DNA of 64,000 nucleotides, taken from the NCBI GenBank assembly GCA_002803225.1, contig NXFV01000531.1, forward strand, positions 1 through 64,000. Direction: 5' to 3'. How positions within the stretch are numbered: position 1 is the stretch's first letter; each line of letters starts with the position of its first letter. The notes below the pieces were generated by a model. The model saw only the letters and a program-made list of their open reading frames with translations, ran no database searches and was not told the DNA's origin. The translations under genes were made by a program, and so were the position numbers. Positions 12,305 to 24,038 of the stretch are shown here, in pieces. Origin of the DNA: Gamarada debralockiae (taxonomy: Eukaryota; Ascomycota; Leotiomycetes; Helotiales; Hyphodiscaceae).

Positions 12305-12551
12305 GGATACCACTGGTTATACAGCGCATGTACATTTGCTTTCATCGCTGACATGAAGAGAACGATTCGTATCTTATATCCTAATCAAAAATTTAAGGCA
12401 GAATCTTTCAAACCTTTGTACACATCTGTTCAACTAGTAATCGCACGAAGCTTCTTCTCGCACTACGAAATTACACCATAGCTTCTTGTTCCTTCCTCTT
12501 TCAACCCGACGCTCGCATCGGAGCTTATTCCTCCTCCAAGGAACAATACAA

Positions 12552-12596
12552 TTTCTCAATGTTTTTATTACTCGACGCAATAAAAACATTGAGAAA
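12552..12596. repeat. Perfect 18-bp inverted repeat, 9-nt loop
   Basis: TTTCTCAATGTTTTTATT at 12552-12569 is exactly complementary to 12579-12596, with loop ACTCGACGC. It sits in a gene-free stretch about 480 bases after the permease stop, too far to be its obvious 3' end signal. Confidence 0.8.
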
Positions 12597-12690
12597 GGCG
12601 TGGACGCGATCAGTACCCCAGGCTTAGTAGTTGCGCATATAAACACAATCGACATTTACCTATATTGAAGCCGCAGAGATCTGCAAGCTG

Positions 12691-13209
12691 TCGAGAAGAT
12701 TGGGGCAAAGCATTCGGGATTTGCAGCGGATACTCTTAATAGGGAACTCTGCCTTGGTCATTTTCGGTATAGATAGAATCTGTTCAGACATCAATGGGCT
12801 CGCTCGGTTCTGCTCAGCATTCATCTACGATACTCGGCTTTTCATTCTCGTCGGCGAAGAAATTGCGCTTCAAACTTCGACTGCTCGGATGGCCCAGCGT
12901 CTCTTGCTATGGGAAGCCAACCCAATGGCAGATCTCAAAAATGATGAGTTGGACATTCAACTATCACAATTATATGTGATCGACGAAGCAAAGAAGCTGT
13001 AAGTACTCGATCGGACACCGCTGACAACATACTTATCATTCCAGATAGCAAGAAGCTGCCGGTGAACCCTAAGCACTAACATGCCTCCGAAACGATCTGA
13101 AGCTTATACCTACTGCGATCGAGGATAATTACGGAAATGAAGAGGGATTGGGAAGTCATGCGTTCTATTTGACCGATCGGAAGACGACGGATTCGTGTAT
13201 ATTTACTAG
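12691..13209 (+). pseudogene. Remnant of a second Dal5-like permease (tail) plus unknown frame
   Basis: At about 13098-13209 a plus-strand frame reads LIPTAIEDNYGNEEGLGSHA, then FYLTDRKTTD. This aligns without gaps of note to the C-terminus of the permease at 10348-12068 (VDTSMEDHYVNEQEGLGTHA, then FDLTDRKNDE). It must therefore be the tail of a duplicated and mostly deleted copy. A separate 100-codon frame at 12700-13002 precedes it; that part shows no permease similarity and I do not recognise it. Confidence 0.6.
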
Positions 13210-13302
13210 CTTGCGATCATTCTAACTATTTAAGAACATCTCTTCATACCTCGATCATTTCTCAATTACTCGTGTCCACTCTGCACGCAAAAATTGAGAG
13301 AT

Positions 13303-14057
13303 TTAAGCGCTGACAGGCGTGAGCACACCGCTCTTGAGATCATACACGAACCCAAACGAATGATCCGCAAGCTCCTTCCTGATATAAGGATTCTTCTTCA
13401 AAACCTCGAGATCATCTCTGACACTCTGCTCGAGGCTATCAAACACCGTCAGCACTCGTTACCGTAGGCAAGGGTTTGGAAACTTACTCGTCGATAGCTC
13501 CAAATGCCATGCGGTCGATTTCCTGAGCCTTTTCAGGGAGGCGAGCCTTGAGCCCTTCGCGGATGAGGGGGTCTTTGAAATGGGTCGTTCCGCAATCGGT
13601 ATGATGCACGACCAAAATATCATTGACCTTCAAGAAGCCGTCGAGGGCTAGAATGTCGTTGATGGAGTGCGCCACGTGACCTCCTATGTTGCGGAAGATG
13701 ATTGTCCCATCTGCATCAGAGGTCAGCCTCTTAGTCTGGCTTGTTGACAATGGGAACATACCTGTAGGCTGGAGATTGAAGAACTTCTCCGGGATGCAAC
13801 GAGGGTCGGCGCATGTTACTGCGAGTTTGTTAGTGGAGGAACAGGAGGGGAAGCTCATAAAGACAGACCAATTATTGTGTGGGGGGCGTCAATGCCCATG
13901 GCGCCTAGCTCCGCGAATGTTGGGATGGGCTCGTGGGTTGAGGCAAAAGCCCTGATGAATATTAGTAATGTGTGGAAGGAACGGATGAGGCGGCGGGGAA
14001 ATTGTACTTGTTGCGCTCGAGGAGCTCGGCGATGGTTGCTGCCTTAGGTGCGGCCAT
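13303..14057 (-). CDS. Small beta-carbonic anhydrase
   Basis: Five exons on the minus strand: 14057-14008, 13951-13869, 13818-13762, 13710-13488 and 13435-13303; introns 50-56 nt, 181 aa. It catalyses reversible CO2 hydration with one Zn. The two zinc-binding motifs are present: CADPR (Cys and Asp, with the Arg of the Asp/Arg dyad) near residue 46, and HTDC (His-x2-Cys) near residue 99, inside LVVHHTDCGTTHF. FRNIGGHV lies between them. The length and the FAELGAMGID entry fit the short Rv1284-like (type D) beta class rather than the longer yeast Nce103 type. There is no targeting signal, so it is probably cytosolic. It lies tail to tail with the permease remnant. The start has MAAPKAATIAELLERN; the ATG at 13858 is internal to an intron and is not the start. 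Confidence 0.9.
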
Positions 14058-16086
14058 TGTGCTTGTGTTTAGGGATGAAAAGGGGACTTTGTAGTGAGTT
14101 GTGAAGACGAAAGTTTGAGGTGAAAGCTGCGGAGCTGAAAAGATGATTGAGACGATGCTGAATGATCTGGTGAGAAGAAGGGAGCAGACGGGATTTGGCC
14201 ATCTTTATGTACTTCAACGAGTCGCTTCAGACAAGAAGACCAATCTTCCTAATGATTCATATTCCAGGGTATCACTTCCCCAACTGGTTGAAGTCAGATC
14301 GGGTCTTGTGGTTCAGGAGAAATTATCTGTCCGACGATGTGAGGCTACATCCGAGCTCGCCACGCCACACACAAGCTAGCCAGATCACACGCAAAATCTT
14401 GAAGTGACTTCACTTGAAGCCTCACGCCGGGGTACTGATCGCTCGAAATGAAGTAGAAGATGAGAGATTCAGTAACTTCTTTTTCTAATCGGGATGATGA
14501 GTGATAAAGAGAGGGGCCGTTGGGAAAATAACTTTTGCACGGTGTGGGTGCTTGCTTTGCATGTTTGAGGCCAATCCCAAGTTTCTTTGCAATCACAATC
14601 TCCAAACACCAGGGTACTGGTCACTCAAAATCAAGTAGAAGATGAGAGATGCTGCAGCTTCACTTTCCAAATCAGGGAGGTAGCGAATAATCGGCGTCTT
14701 ACAAGCCACATTGCGAACGGCATGTTCCTGCTCGCTTCACTTACTTCAAGACAATCCCGAGTTTCTTTAAGGTTACAACCTCAACTGCCAGGGTACTGGT
14801 TGCTCAAAATCAAGTAAAGCACAAGAGATGCAGCGGTTTTCATTTTCTAGTCAGTGGAGATATTGAATAATGAGAAGCTTACAAGGCCTCATTTAAACGG
14901 AATATTCCGGCTTGTTTCACGTGCTTCCAGCGAATCTTGAGCTCTTTACAGTTACAATCCAACTATCAGGGAACTAAGGCTCAAAATGAAGTGGTACACG
15001 AGAGATGCAGGTGCTTCGTTTTCTAATTATGGAGTGGATTCATAAGGAGACGGGGAAACGCAGGAGACTTCAAACGGCAAGTTCCTTCTCGCTTCACGTC
15101 TCACAGCCAGATAATGCTGACCAGGGCTGGAGGCCCCCAAGTTGGAAGGAACCCATCTAATCCAGAAATTGATTTTGCGATCGATCACGACTATAAGTAA
15201 TGGCAACCCGCACCTTCAGTTAAAGAATCGTTGAGCTTATTTCGACGACCAGCAATCCGAGGATACTAACGATGTTTGTCAGGTATGGACCCAAAACTCT
15301 TTTTGTACCACCTTACCCCTCATCGATGATTGGGTCTCTGACAACCAGTATTATCCCGGCATTTTAAAGCCTTTTTGGGCAGCCGATCTCTATCTCTTAA
15401 AATAGAATGGGATGAAGCTCCTGTGAAGCTCTCGTGACCTCTCTCTCATTCCGCCTTTCTTCATTGATTCTACGGACAAATGGTTGGCGTTCCTATCCGG
15501 CAGCTGCAGCACACGGGACATCCCATCTCGGGAGTTCTTGTGATTGTCATGTTAGAACCTGCAGATTAGATGAGATTATTCACGGGTGTGACACAAAGGC
15601 ATTAGTGGACCCAACTAGACCTCTATTTGGAATGCGATACCCTGGTCCCAACCTCGGAGCTTTATTTTTCCGTTTGCCTCCCCAGATCCTCCCTCTTGGC
15701 ATCACCCAAGTTCTAGAAACTTACAAACATTAGAAGCATCTTCATTGGTACACCCTTTCAATAAGGCTCACAGCCTCCTCGCCGTAATAATTGAGTGAAC
15801 CATCTGCGAGGCACAGGAACACGTCTTCCGCGAGGCTCAGACGACGCCATTTCCGGCCGCGATTCTGCATGTTAATCTCAAGAAACCGATCGTCCATATT
15901 AAGTAGAGCCAACTTTCCTTACTATGTTGTATTTCTCACCCAACCGCTGCTCAAATCTCTTCGTACTAGGTATTACTAGCTTTGCATATTGCCTACGTCC
16001 GCAATTGCCGTAACCAACCCAGCAAGCAGCACTTTCAAGCAGCTTCGCAGGCCCTTTATCTGGAGTTTAGCTCCCATTCAGTAATC
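14058..16086. other. 2 kb intergenic region with a tandem array
   Basis: Holds the array of about 180 bp units at 14400-15110 and otherwise no convincing gene. A 99-codon frame at 15434-15733 has no protein-like pattern. Confidence 0.5.
14400..15110. repeat. Four diverged tandem units of about 180 bp
   Basis: The landmark GGTACTG-x-TCGCTC/TCACTC-AAAAT-x-AAGT, followed by GAGAGATGC, recurs at 14431, 14613, 14792 and 14970, giving spacings of 182, 179 and 178. A second landmark, GTTTCTTT, falls at 14581 and 14761 and as GCTCTTT at 14941, exactly 180 apart. A third (CTTGCTTTGCA, CTCGCTTCAC, CTTGTTTCACG, CTCGCTTCACG) keeps the same phase. Units differ by many substitutions, so the array is old. 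It carries no frame of its own. Confidence 0.8.
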
Positions 16087-17845
16087 ATGGCCGAGAAATC
16101 ATCCATCACCGAGTTCCAGTTCGTCAATTCGACCATTGATACTCCTACTGTTCCTCAGGATCTTGCGATTCGAGCTTTGATCCGGAAACAGGCCATGAAA
16201 AAGGCCTCGGCAGCGAGGCGAAGGGACGGAAACTACGGAAAGCACAACCTTCGACAATACCCCGTCTTCCTCTTCGACCAGAACAATACAATTGATGGAG
16301 AGGTGGCCTCAAAGGTCTGGGAGCAGGGAAAGGACTTCCAATGCGACGCTCCGAAATCTGATCGTGCGAATGGGCAGAATGGACACAAGAACATACGGAA
16401 AACCAAGAAGGCAGAGCAAAATGGGAATGGGACCAACACCCAGCTGTGGCTAGCCAAGTATACCAGTATTCCTGCAAGCCTACCAGCTCGAGGCTACGAG
16501 TTGACGAGCATAAAATCCGAGTTTGACATCCTCGATCTATCAACTCTGGCAACAACCCACATCAACCGTGCAGGTCGAGCTGCTCTTTCCCAAAATCCAC
16601 ACCACCTTATCCATCAACTACGATCCAGCAAACAACAGTCATACTTGTCATTCCTCCCGAGTCTCTATGGACAGATATCCTGCTTGAGTGATGCGACTGA
16701 TTGTGTTATTGCCCGCGCGCGACAACTTATTTCACCGAACAAGAACTGGGAGGCTGCTGTAATTGCGTTTTATGTGAAGGCTTTGGATAGTCTGCAGAAA
16801 GCCCTGGATAGCCCAAAGCAACGATTCAAACCTGAGGTCTTGTGCGCGACGGAGATATTGGCTCTGTACGAGGTATGATGAGATTCTCCAAGTTTAATGG
16901 CCCAATTCTGAGAATACTCTCCAGCTTCTTGATCCCTCCGGAGAAACTGCCTGGATCCGCCACGCAGCAGGAGCAGCCCGACTCATCCAACTTCGAGGCC
17001 CCAAGAACTACGGGACAGATTTCGAAAAAGCCCTCTTAATGGCGCACACCGGTCCAATCGTCTGTTCCTCCCTTGTCCTTACCTTCATGCCCCCCTCCTC
17101 AACCACAAACTCTAACTCATATCGTATGCAGATGACAGAAGCCCTCCTCAACAACGAACACTGCTTCCTCGAACAACCCGCCTGGAAAGACGTCCTCCGC
17201 TCCGTAATAACCCCCGACGCCCCCCTCTTCTCCGACCGCAGTTCCATAGTCGTCGAGCTCATGGTCCTGAAATGCAACATCCCAGGTCTCTGCGTCGACG
17301 TCACGAACATGATATGCCACCAGGCTGATCCCGAATCTTCGTTCATCATCGAAATTGCATACAAGATTCACCAACTCAGGGTTGATTTACTCAAATGGCA
17401 TGGCCAATACGAAACCATACTTCGCCATGCTCCCGTTATTCTGCCTGGAACTGCGGAGTTTGATAGGAAGTGTAAGGTCTTTGCCACTTATCTCTCCTGC
17501 ATGATCATTACAAGCCGGCTCCTGGGAGCCATCAGCCCGACGGAAAGGAGTGAGCTGGAAGAAGAAACACAAGTCCTCACAGGCCAAATGCTCGATCTCG
17601 AACTCCAAGTCAAGCAAGAGAGCTTACAAACCTACCTCTTTATGGCTCAAACACTCGGCGTATCCCACGCAACGATTAAAACCAGCGAGCTTTGGCGCGA
17701 CTCAAATGAGAAAGAGAAGAACAAGACTGAATCCGAGAATGGGAATGAACAGCCGGATACGCCGGAAAGTCCTGGCCCAAGGGGTCTGATTGAGTGTTGG
17801 AAGTTTGAGAGGTGGAATAAGCTTATGGGACGGAAAACTTCATGA
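16087..17845 (+). CDS. Fungal transcription-factor-domain protein without zinc cluster
   Basis: Three exons: 16087-16872, 16925-17059 and 17132-17845, 544 aa. The N-terminus has the short motif FQFVNSTID, then ALIRKQAMKKASAARRR, which is seen in a large group of fungal regulator-like proteins that replace the Zn2Cys6 cluster with this basic segment. The middle and C-terminal two thirds are the helical fungal-specific TF domain (PF11951 type), including CATEILALYE followed by LLDPSGETAWIRHAAGAARL and KNYGTDFEKALLMAHTGPI. The tail is charged (NEKEKNKTESENGNEQPD). The upstream part of the open frame (15982-16086) is excluded because the conserved motif begins just after the ATG at 16087. Nuclear role and targets are unknown. 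A related N-terminal motif occurs in the gene at 37270-38943. Confidence 0.8.
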
Positions 17846-18486
17846 TTTATTATATATATTTTTATGGTATTGGGAGTTGGGTTTGAGTTGGGGAAGGGGA
17901 GGCAAAAGGTTGGGTAGGGAGAATTTGGGTTTGAGCTTTATCTTTGTACCGAAATAACCACAATGATTTATCAACATGTCTGACGATTTCTCTCATTCAA
18001 AGGCTTTTTCACTTCCCATAATTGCGCATTGTTGCATGAGCCGTCCTTGTTCGCTCAACCAGTTGAAACATTTGCAAAGCTGAGGCAGCAGACCATCACA
18101 TCGCCAGACAAACCTTTGCCGACCCTTTCATTGTCCTTCCAATGCTTCCAGCTGTCATTCTCCTCCATTCATTGTTGTCCCTTTGCCTATCACTTTGGTT
18201 TCAGCTTTGTCGTTGCATCCTTCTCGTTATTAGGACATCCTTGTCGCTGGATCATTCTTGTCGACGCGTTATTTCTGTTGTCACATCATTCTTATCGCCT
18301 CATCATTCCTGTTATTGTCATATTTTCATCACTTCTAGGAATTCCACCGCTTCATACGATCTGATGGCTTTAGTAGTTTAATTTGAATCATGATTGGCTT
18401 GTGTAGGTATGTCGCAGTAAAACCGCCAAGGTTTGTTGTTGTCTTGAGGCCGTATTAAGTACTTACGTGCTAGTAGCCCACCATCA
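17846..18486. other. Convergent 3' flanks, pyrimidine-rich
   Basis: The segment 18130-18345 is an irregular T/C-rich stretch with loose repeats of CATCATTCTTGTC-like words. No gene was found. It is the shared 3' side of two convergent genes. Confidence 0.4.
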
Positions 18487-21400
18487 TTAAGCCATGACTG
18501 CTTGTGCCTGCATCCGCTCGTAATCTTCAAGCAAGTCAGCAACGACGATATGCCGATTTCCCCTTGCCAGATTGACTGCGTTCTTAAATCCATGCCGCCT
18601 AAAAGGATCTCCTATGGCGCCGGCGTTAAGAAGCATCTGCACCATGTCAAGACGCCCATGCTCTGCCGCTCCGTCAATAGCTGTGCGTCCGTCCTTGAGG
18701 GCTGCAGGAGCATTAACATCTGCCTTTCGCTCTATCAGCAGTAGCGCGATGTTGATGTGTCCTCGGATCGCAGCAGCTTGAAGAGCTGTGACACCGCCGT
18801 CCCCGGCTGCCGGTGCGTTTACCTCTGCGCCTCTGCTGAGCAGCAGCTCAATCATCGTCAAGTTTGCGTCCTCAGAAGAAGCCGCCGCCTGTAGGGCAGT
18901 TCGGCCTCGATCCGTTGCAGCGCTGGCGTTTATTTGCGCTCCGTGATTTAGGAGAATGCTGACCACGTCAAGCTGGTTCATCTCCGCTGCTAACTGAAGC
19001 GGAGTTCTGAGAGAATAGTTGGCTGACACAGTACCCCACTTGTGTTCAAGTTGAGCACTAGCTTGGACAACTCGCTGGAGTAGACCGGTCTCTTTCCGTT
19101 CAATGAGATCGTGCAGAAGTGGGCTTGGTGCGCCGTCTTCCCGGTTGACTTCCGCTCCTTCGTCAAGGAGATATGTTACTACCTTCTCAATGTCACTGTC
19201 GTATATCTCTTGCCCACCTGGCTCATCCTCGTAGTATTCATCCCATGGTCGCACTGCCGCTTCTAGAGTAGTTACTCCTTGGATAGCGGCAGGTTTGGCG
19301 TTTAGCGTAGCTCCAAGACCACGGACAAATTTTACCATGGCCATCTGGCTAGACATGGCAGCCCCTTGCATGACGGTGAATCCTCTCAATGAATAAGCTG
19401 GCTTATCCAGAGCCGCCCCACGGTCGACTAAAAGCTTCACCAGCTCAATGTTACCTCTGTATGCCGCAACTTGAAGAGCCGTTGCACGGTCGCCAAACTC
19501 ATCCGAAGGGGCCCCGAGCTCTAGAAGAAATGGTACCATCTCTGGGCTGTTCACCTGGATGGCAAATTCTAGGCCCTCAGGACCATATTTATCCAGGTCA
19601 AACCCGGCCTCAACAAGGAGTCTCAAAAGACGAGCGTCGTCGTCATCATAACCCAGAATAGACGTCAACCAATTCTTGGTGTTGACGTTGACGTTCGCTT
19701 TGTATTGCAGGAGAAGTCTGACATGTGTATACTTCTTCTTCGAGGAAAGGCAGCTCAGCACTACAGACAGAGGGCTCTCATCACGACGGGCATCTGACCT
19801 GTTACGGCAGAGGAGGAACCCGTTAGGATCCACACCGTATTCGAGGAGACTCACGACTGCCTTTGTCGCGTCAGTCTTTAGAGCGCGCACTAAAGCTCTC
19901 TCAAGTTGGATTTCGATGTTGTCAACGCCTTGTCGATGACGAGATATGATATCAGCGAGACGCCTTGGTCCCGCTTCAGCCGCAGATATAATCTCTTGGA
20001 CTCCAAACTGCGCCTCTAAGTGCGGCTCGCTTCTCAGAAGGATACTGTGCATATATGGAGCTTCTGTTGCCGCATAGGCCAGCAGTGGTATACCATTCAC
20101 CTCCACACCTACAGCTTTAGCGCCGTGATCGATGAGACACTTAACGATGCCGATATTCCTATTCCAGACTGCAGTAGCAAGTGGCCAGCGACCCGGCCAG
20201 GTATTGGCGGAATTGCAGCGATTCATGTCTGCGCCAGCCCTTGCCAGGAGTTCGACCATGGCAAAACTCTCCCCCCTGACTGCTTCCCAAAGCGGTGTCG
20301 TTTCCTCACATATATTGACTTCCGCTCCAGCTTGGATTAGCTTCTCGGCAACCTTGACGTGTGATGTACGGGCGATATGGCGGAGAAGTCGACCGCCCGA
20401 TGCTCCTTTTAGCAGATTGGGATCGAGGGCGGGCACAACGAGGTCAAGAAGTTCGGCGTCATCGAGTTGCATCACTAGTCCTGCCGCATGGTTGAACGTT
20501 GCTCCAGCCGAGTGCATTTGTCTCAACAGGTTGATATTTTTCAGTCTTACAGCAGCTTCAACCAGTCTCAATCCAAAAGCCTGGGTCGTAGGCGTCTCTA
20601 GCCGTAGGAAGGATTTTAGCGCGTCCACGTAAGAAAATTCAGTCACAGACACCAAAAATTTCTCGGTTTGCTCATTGGACAGAAGATTATTCGAGGATAG
20701 ATATGCGGCGATGTAGAGCATTTGTTGTAATGGAAGTCCCCGTTCCGAATCGAGCCACGCGCCAATTTGTCGAGACGAGTCTCCCCGCTCTGGCAACAGC
20801 TCTTGAACTCTTGCTGGGAAGTTGTGTTTGATCAACACGCCTGACGAAGTGGACGAAACATTTAGGGGATCGCCCTCTTGGTTGTTAGAGGCGGCGTCGG
20901 TTAATACCCCGTTTTCCGGCCTTTGGGCTGTAGAGGACATCCCAACTCTGGAAGGAATATTTGGGCTTGTGGTCTGCCTGAAGTAAAGAAGAGGATTAGA
21001 CGGCGCTTGCGCTAAAGCCATTGTCAGCAGCTTTCCCTCCACGGTGATCGTTCAGCAACGTACACATTAGGTCTATGAGCCGAAACCAGGGCAGATTGGC
21101 AACCAAATTCAAACGCGTCCATCCCGTAAGATCGCTCTCACCAAGGTCTCCCAAACCCATTGGAGAAACTCCGTAAAGAATTTCGACTTCCGTGAGGTGG
21201 TATCCCTCGGTGACGAAGCCTTGTTGGCAACTAACAGAAGGTGATCGACGGTCAATAGGGAACGGAGACAGGGCCACCGAGTCCCCTGCATATTGCATCT
21301 CAAAATACTCGTCGAGGTCGATGGAAAAGCCATCGCCGGGCATGGTGGGATCTGAACGACATCATTAGCGAATAAGATTGAATAGCTTCAGCATTTCCAC

Positions 21401-22114
21401 ATCTTGTACATACCGTATTCTGGCCAAAGATTATTTGTGCCCGTGAATATGAATGGCGTACCAACAACAGAAATCCCAGGGACTCCTGTCAACCCTGGCT
21501 GACGGACGCTTTGTTCAGTGCCAGTCGTTTCCTCAATGCTCTTATCATGCAGTTCTTGTGTCGCTGGGATGGATGAGGGTACCGAGTCCCATTGAGTAGG
21601 GCGGGGCGTGGCGATGCGAATCCTGTCGAGGGTGACTTATGAGATGCGTTATACTGTGTCATCTTCGAAGATTTAGAGTGCATTACATACCTGTAGACTC
21701 ATCCACCGTTTCAAGTTCGGGGTCGACTCTAGATGAATATCGACTGACTGCTGTCTTCACCCTTTTCGGCTCAACTTTTTTTCCATCAATGAAGACGTCG
21801 CTTTCTTTGCCCTCTCGTTTGCGCTTCTTGATAGTGGGAATGATACTTCCCGCCCATTCTTCAGCTATAATGTTCTTGCAGTGAGGGAATCGTTTTTTGA
21901 ACTGTTTCACACTGCGTAGCTAGTCGATTAGTAACTTCCTCATCTGTTCTCCGTCCGAACCCGCAAAAATACCCACTTACGTTACATGCAAACCATACTT
22001 GTTTCGCAGATATGCAATGGTGTTTGCCGCAGTGTTGTCTCGCTCCACATAGAACTCTGTAATGTCCGCCTCGTACGGCTCCCAGTCAATAGCAGCGCCA
22101 CGTTGAGTCGGCAT
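18487..22114 (-). CDS. Clr5-domain ankyrin-repeat protein
   Basis: Five exons on the minus strand: 22114-21981, 21911-21691, 21635-21414, 21351-21064 and 21011-18487; phases agree, 1,129 aa. The N-terminus is a Clr5 domain (IDWEPYEADITEFYVERDN, then YLRNKYGLHVT joined across intron 1 to KQFKKRFPHC). A basic nuclear-type patch (TIKKRKREGKE) follows. A linker of about 300 residues leads to at least twelve ankyrin repeats (for example AEVNICEETTPLWEAVRG, TALQVAAYRGNIELVKLLVD, TALQAAAIRGHINIALLLIE). The last exon alone encodes 841 residues. Clr5-ankyrin proteins are a fungal family of mostly unknown function. They are often counted among nuclear or incompatibility-type scaffolds, so the role here is not assigned. 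Two adjacent palindromes lie 217-260 bp upstream of the start. Confidence 0.85.
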
Positions 22115-23529
22115 TTCAATTGAGTGTTAAGTGCGGTTGAAATATTCTGTAACGGCAGCTCAATAGTGGGCCAGAAGGGGCGGAACAGTTGTGAGGGAGC
22201 AGTAGGTGGGAACTGCAGCAGTACTTAAATGCCTTGCGGCTGAGCAGCCAAGACAAGGCAGCGTTGTTGGGCGGGACCTGCTTTCGATCGGCCTGCTAAG
22301 ATTACAACTGATTGGCTAGGCGAACGTTTGACAAAAGTTCCCGGAACTTTTGTGTTGGTTCCTGAGACAGGAACATGTACCTTCCTGAGTGAACTAAACG
22401 AATAGCCGCCTCTGCCTGCACAACTACATCTGACGATACCGTCCGGCGCATCTTTAATACTGCCCTGATAGCGGGCCGAAGTGAAGTTCCAAGTCAAGAA
22501 AATTCTCAAGTCCTAAAGACCTTGAAAAGTGGCGGGAAATTAGGGATGAGTGGGAATTTGTGGTGGGTTCGAGTTCAAGATTGAGGGAACTTTGCTCTTG
22601 CTGGACGAGCCATAGAAGTCTGTCAGAACAGATTGCTCTGTTTGTGGAGAGATTGCTTGCTGAGGTGGAGGGTTTTATATTGGGGGGGAGGGGGGGGTTC
22701 AGCGACCGGGTTAGGAGGAAACGGCCGTGAGAATATAACTCGAGCTGTGGTAGGAGCACTCATAGGTTTCACGAGGTTTGAGCGACTCGGAGCTTGGGAG
22801 GGACATGCACTCGAGATGCAAAAGATTGTGAAAGGATGGAACGCCCCGGGATTGTGGGTTGTCACGATTTCATGGAGCTAGAGTACGGGAATTCGGCTTG
22901 GAAGTGGTGATGAGGGGGTGGGGTGGGTAAGGCTGAAACGGGAAAGCGTGGTTGGTGGTCGAATTGGAGGGGCAGATCGCATCTTATCAGATTGAAGATC
23001 TAGAACAGCCAATGGTGAGAGGGAAAGGTGGTTGTGTGGCAAGGTGAGAGTTGGACTCCGTTTTCGCAGTCGCCAGTAGTAGGTGGGCAGGAGTTTGTAA
23101 AGACTGAAGAGGCTGCGGACTAACGGCGCGCCGCTGTATCTGGTCCAATTTTATCAACCATTCGATTTTGAAGATGTCAAATGTGCGAGCCCATAGGCCC
23201 AGAAGAACGCTGCATGAAGGGTTTTTGGCACTTCCAACGATGCCCAAACCCAGCAACCCATTCCTCGACATGCCATCTACTTGGCAAGTATGCATAAGTT
23301 ACATAATCCACCTCCGATGTAGGAGTTCACCCATCACATCCATTCTCCACATTCTCGACCACATCCCTGGGTGGTCTGAAGCGGAACAACCCACCAACAG
23401 TCTCTCCCCCCTGTCCAATATCTGGCAGCTTTGACTACCTTACCAGAATCTAATCAGATCATCTTATCAGATGCTCCCAAAACTGGGGCTATCACGTAAA
23501 GGCTAAATTGGTGTCAAAGATTTGCTGGG
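22115..23529. other. Upstream region with palindromes and two GATA sites
   Basis: Contains the palindrome pair at 22331-22374 and TTATCAGAT (complement of ATCTGATAA) at 22984-22992 and 23464-23472. A G-run (GGGGGGGAGGGGGGG) lies at about 22682-22696. No open frame here looks protein-like. Confidence 0.5.
22331..22374. promoter_or_regulatory. Two adjacent perfect palindromes (TTCC/GGAA half-sites)
   Basis: The first, at 22331-22353, has ACAAAAGTTCC, a single central C and its exact complement. The second, at 22358-22374, has GTTCCTG, spacer AGA, then CAGGAAC. They are five bases apart and 217-260 bp upstream of the Clr5-ankyrin start. Their form suggests dimeric factor binding, but the factor is unknown. 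Confidence 0.55.
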
Positions 23530-24038
23530 ATGATTCTCCGATCATCGCCGACTTCGAAGCTTGGAGGTAGTGGAGTGCCTCGGTCGTATTATTTGGTCCA
23601 AGGAGATACCGTCCTGGTTGTCCAGAGTGTGGAAGAAGGAAAATGCAAAGAGTTCAGCGGCTATCAAGTACTGATTGACTTGCTGCCCGAGCAAAAGGCT
23701 CCAAAATTACACTTCACTAGGAGTTGTTCATCGCATCGAAGCTGTGGAAGCAGACTTCTAGAACACAGCTTACAGCGGCAAGCAAGAGCTTTAACGTTAT
23801 CAGATCTAACCCCTGTCAGCTGCGCCAAGCCATCCGAGTTTTCCATCCATTTCACGTTAACCCTGGCACCAAGCGTGCCACCAGACTGCCACGACAGAAA
23901 AGTGAGAAGATTTCAATGTCGAGGTGGTACGACGGCGAAGTTGCATTGGGCGTGGATATTCCGATGGTTGGACATGTGAATCCTCAGAACCCGAAAGAAT
24001 TTGAGCTTAAGGCGATGGAATTAAAGGAAGAGAAATAA
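23530..24038 (+). CDS. Candidate small protein, two exons, unknown
   Basis: An ATG at 23530 opens a frame that reaches a consensus-like donor at 23668 (CAA/GTACTG). An acceptor at 23720 (CACTAG/GAG) restores a frame running to a stop at 24038, giving 151 aa. The second exon reads like protein (RWYDGEVALGVDIPMVGHVN, then PQNPKEFELKAMELKEEK). N-terminal residues include YYLVQGDTVLVVQSVEEG. I do not recognise a family, and there are no membrane segments. An ATCTGATAA-type GATA site lies 57 bp before the start, so iron control together with the transporter downstream is possible. It could instead be a relic. Confidence 0.35.

Larger units (their letters stand above)
12069..12690. other. Intergenic with two hairpins
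   Basis: This is the permease 3' flank. It holds the imperfect inverted repeat at 12204-12304 and the perfect one at 12552-12596, listed separately. No gene was found. Confidence 0.5.

Noticed and set aside
15434..15733. Plus-strand 99-codon frame after the tandem array
   Set aside because: No protein-like pattern or splice partners.
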